Of a DNA stretch of 5,654 bases, positions 5,522-5,654 are shown in pieces. Under the pieces are notes generated by a model. It made no database searches and was not told the DNA's origin. It saw only the letters and a program-made list of their open reading frames with translations. Numbering within the stretch: the first letter of the stretch is position 1; each line of letters starts with the position of its first letter. The position numbers were made by a program, and so were the translations under genes. This DNA comes from Spirochaetota bacterium (lineage in GTDB: Bacteria > Spirochaetota > Spirochaetia > SZUA-6). Location of the stretch: positions 1 to 5,654 of the forward strand of contig QNBI01000160.1 of NCBI GenBank assembly GCA_003641675.1, given 5' to 3'.

Positions 5522-5529
5522 ACAAGCTT

Positions 5530-5654
5530 ATGGAAACAGTAGATAAAGCAAGCCCAATTCCTGTATATCTTCAGCTGGCGGAAATTCTCGAAAAGAGAAT
5601 TAAGGACAGCTTATATAGAGTCGGTTCTAAAATACCGCCCGAAAGCAGGCTTTC
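5530..5654 (+). CDS. GntR-family transcriptional regulator, N-terminus (partial)
   Basis: Forty-one codons are visible before the window ends. After a short leader the sequence reads PIPVYLQLAEILEKRIKDS and then VGSKIPPESRL. This matches the start of the GntR winged helix-turn-helix, whose usual form is PIYxQL...I...G.LPSEREL. The DNA-binding domain therefore begins at about residue 9, fixing the ATG at 5530. The effector domain lies outside the window, so the subfamily (for example the short YtrA type or the HutC type) cannot be decided. It has its own promoter flanked by inverted repeats, which suggests autoregulation, and it does not belong to the HAD operon upstream. Its targets probably lie downstream of the window. 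Confidence 0.88.
   Translation, partial: METVDKASPIPVYLQLAEILEKRIKDSLYRVGSKIPPESRL

Larger units (their letters stand above)
5476..5529. repeat. Inverted repeat framing the gntR promoter, candidate operator
   Basis: AAGCTTGACT (5476-5485) and AGACAAGCTT (5520-5529) are complementary at nine of ten bases and are separated by 34 bases. The left arm contains the -35 hexamer and the right arm ends at the start codon. A second, looser symmetry, TTGT (5498-5501) with ACAA (5522-5525), spans the -10 region. GntR-family dimers usually bind inverted repeats in their own promoters, so autoregulation is a reasonable inference; binding is not shown by the sequence. Confidence 0.5.

Overview
The window looks like ordinary chromosome from an AT-rich anaerobic (or anaerobe-related) bacterium. 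Pointers are a MinD-type ATPase with an inserted 2x[4Fe-4S] ferredoxin domain, a type common in anaerobes, A/T-ending codons in most genes, a bacterial lipobox and sigma70-type promoters. A spirochaete-like or other diderm source is possible, but nothing here fixes the phylum. No CRISPR array, transposase or rRNA was seen.

Layout from left to right. (1) Positions 1-950, plus strand: the tail of one gene overlaps by ATGA a complete MinD/ferredoxin ATPase, so this is the end of an operon. (2) Positions 1001-2050, minus strand: an AI-2E (PerM-type) family membrane protein, convergent with the ATPase. (3) Positions 2137-2252, plus strand: a near-consensus promoter drives a single tRNA-Arg(CCT), lying between two minus-strand genes. 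(4) Positions 2261-3001, minus strand: a predicted lipoprotein of unknown function. (5) Positions 3002-3090: a compact divergent promoter region. (6) Positions 3091-4784, plus strand: two HAD-superfamily phosphatases joined by a TAATG overlap, an almost certain two-gene operon. (7) Positions 4785-5414: an internal fragment of an Fe3+-type ABC transporter permease, lacking its front and back, therefore a gene remnant. (8) Positions 5476-5654: a promoter with symmetrical repeats, then the start of a GntR-family regulator that runs off the window.

No obvious new multi-gene system is present. The points most worth a second look are: the permease remnant, whose homology starts directly behind the stop codon of the second HAD gene and in the same frame; a short patch in that remnant with strongly G/C-ending codons; promoter elements placed so close to three start codons that those mRNAs may be leaderless or nearly so; and the repeat-framed promoter of the GntR gene, which looks like an autoregulatory operator.
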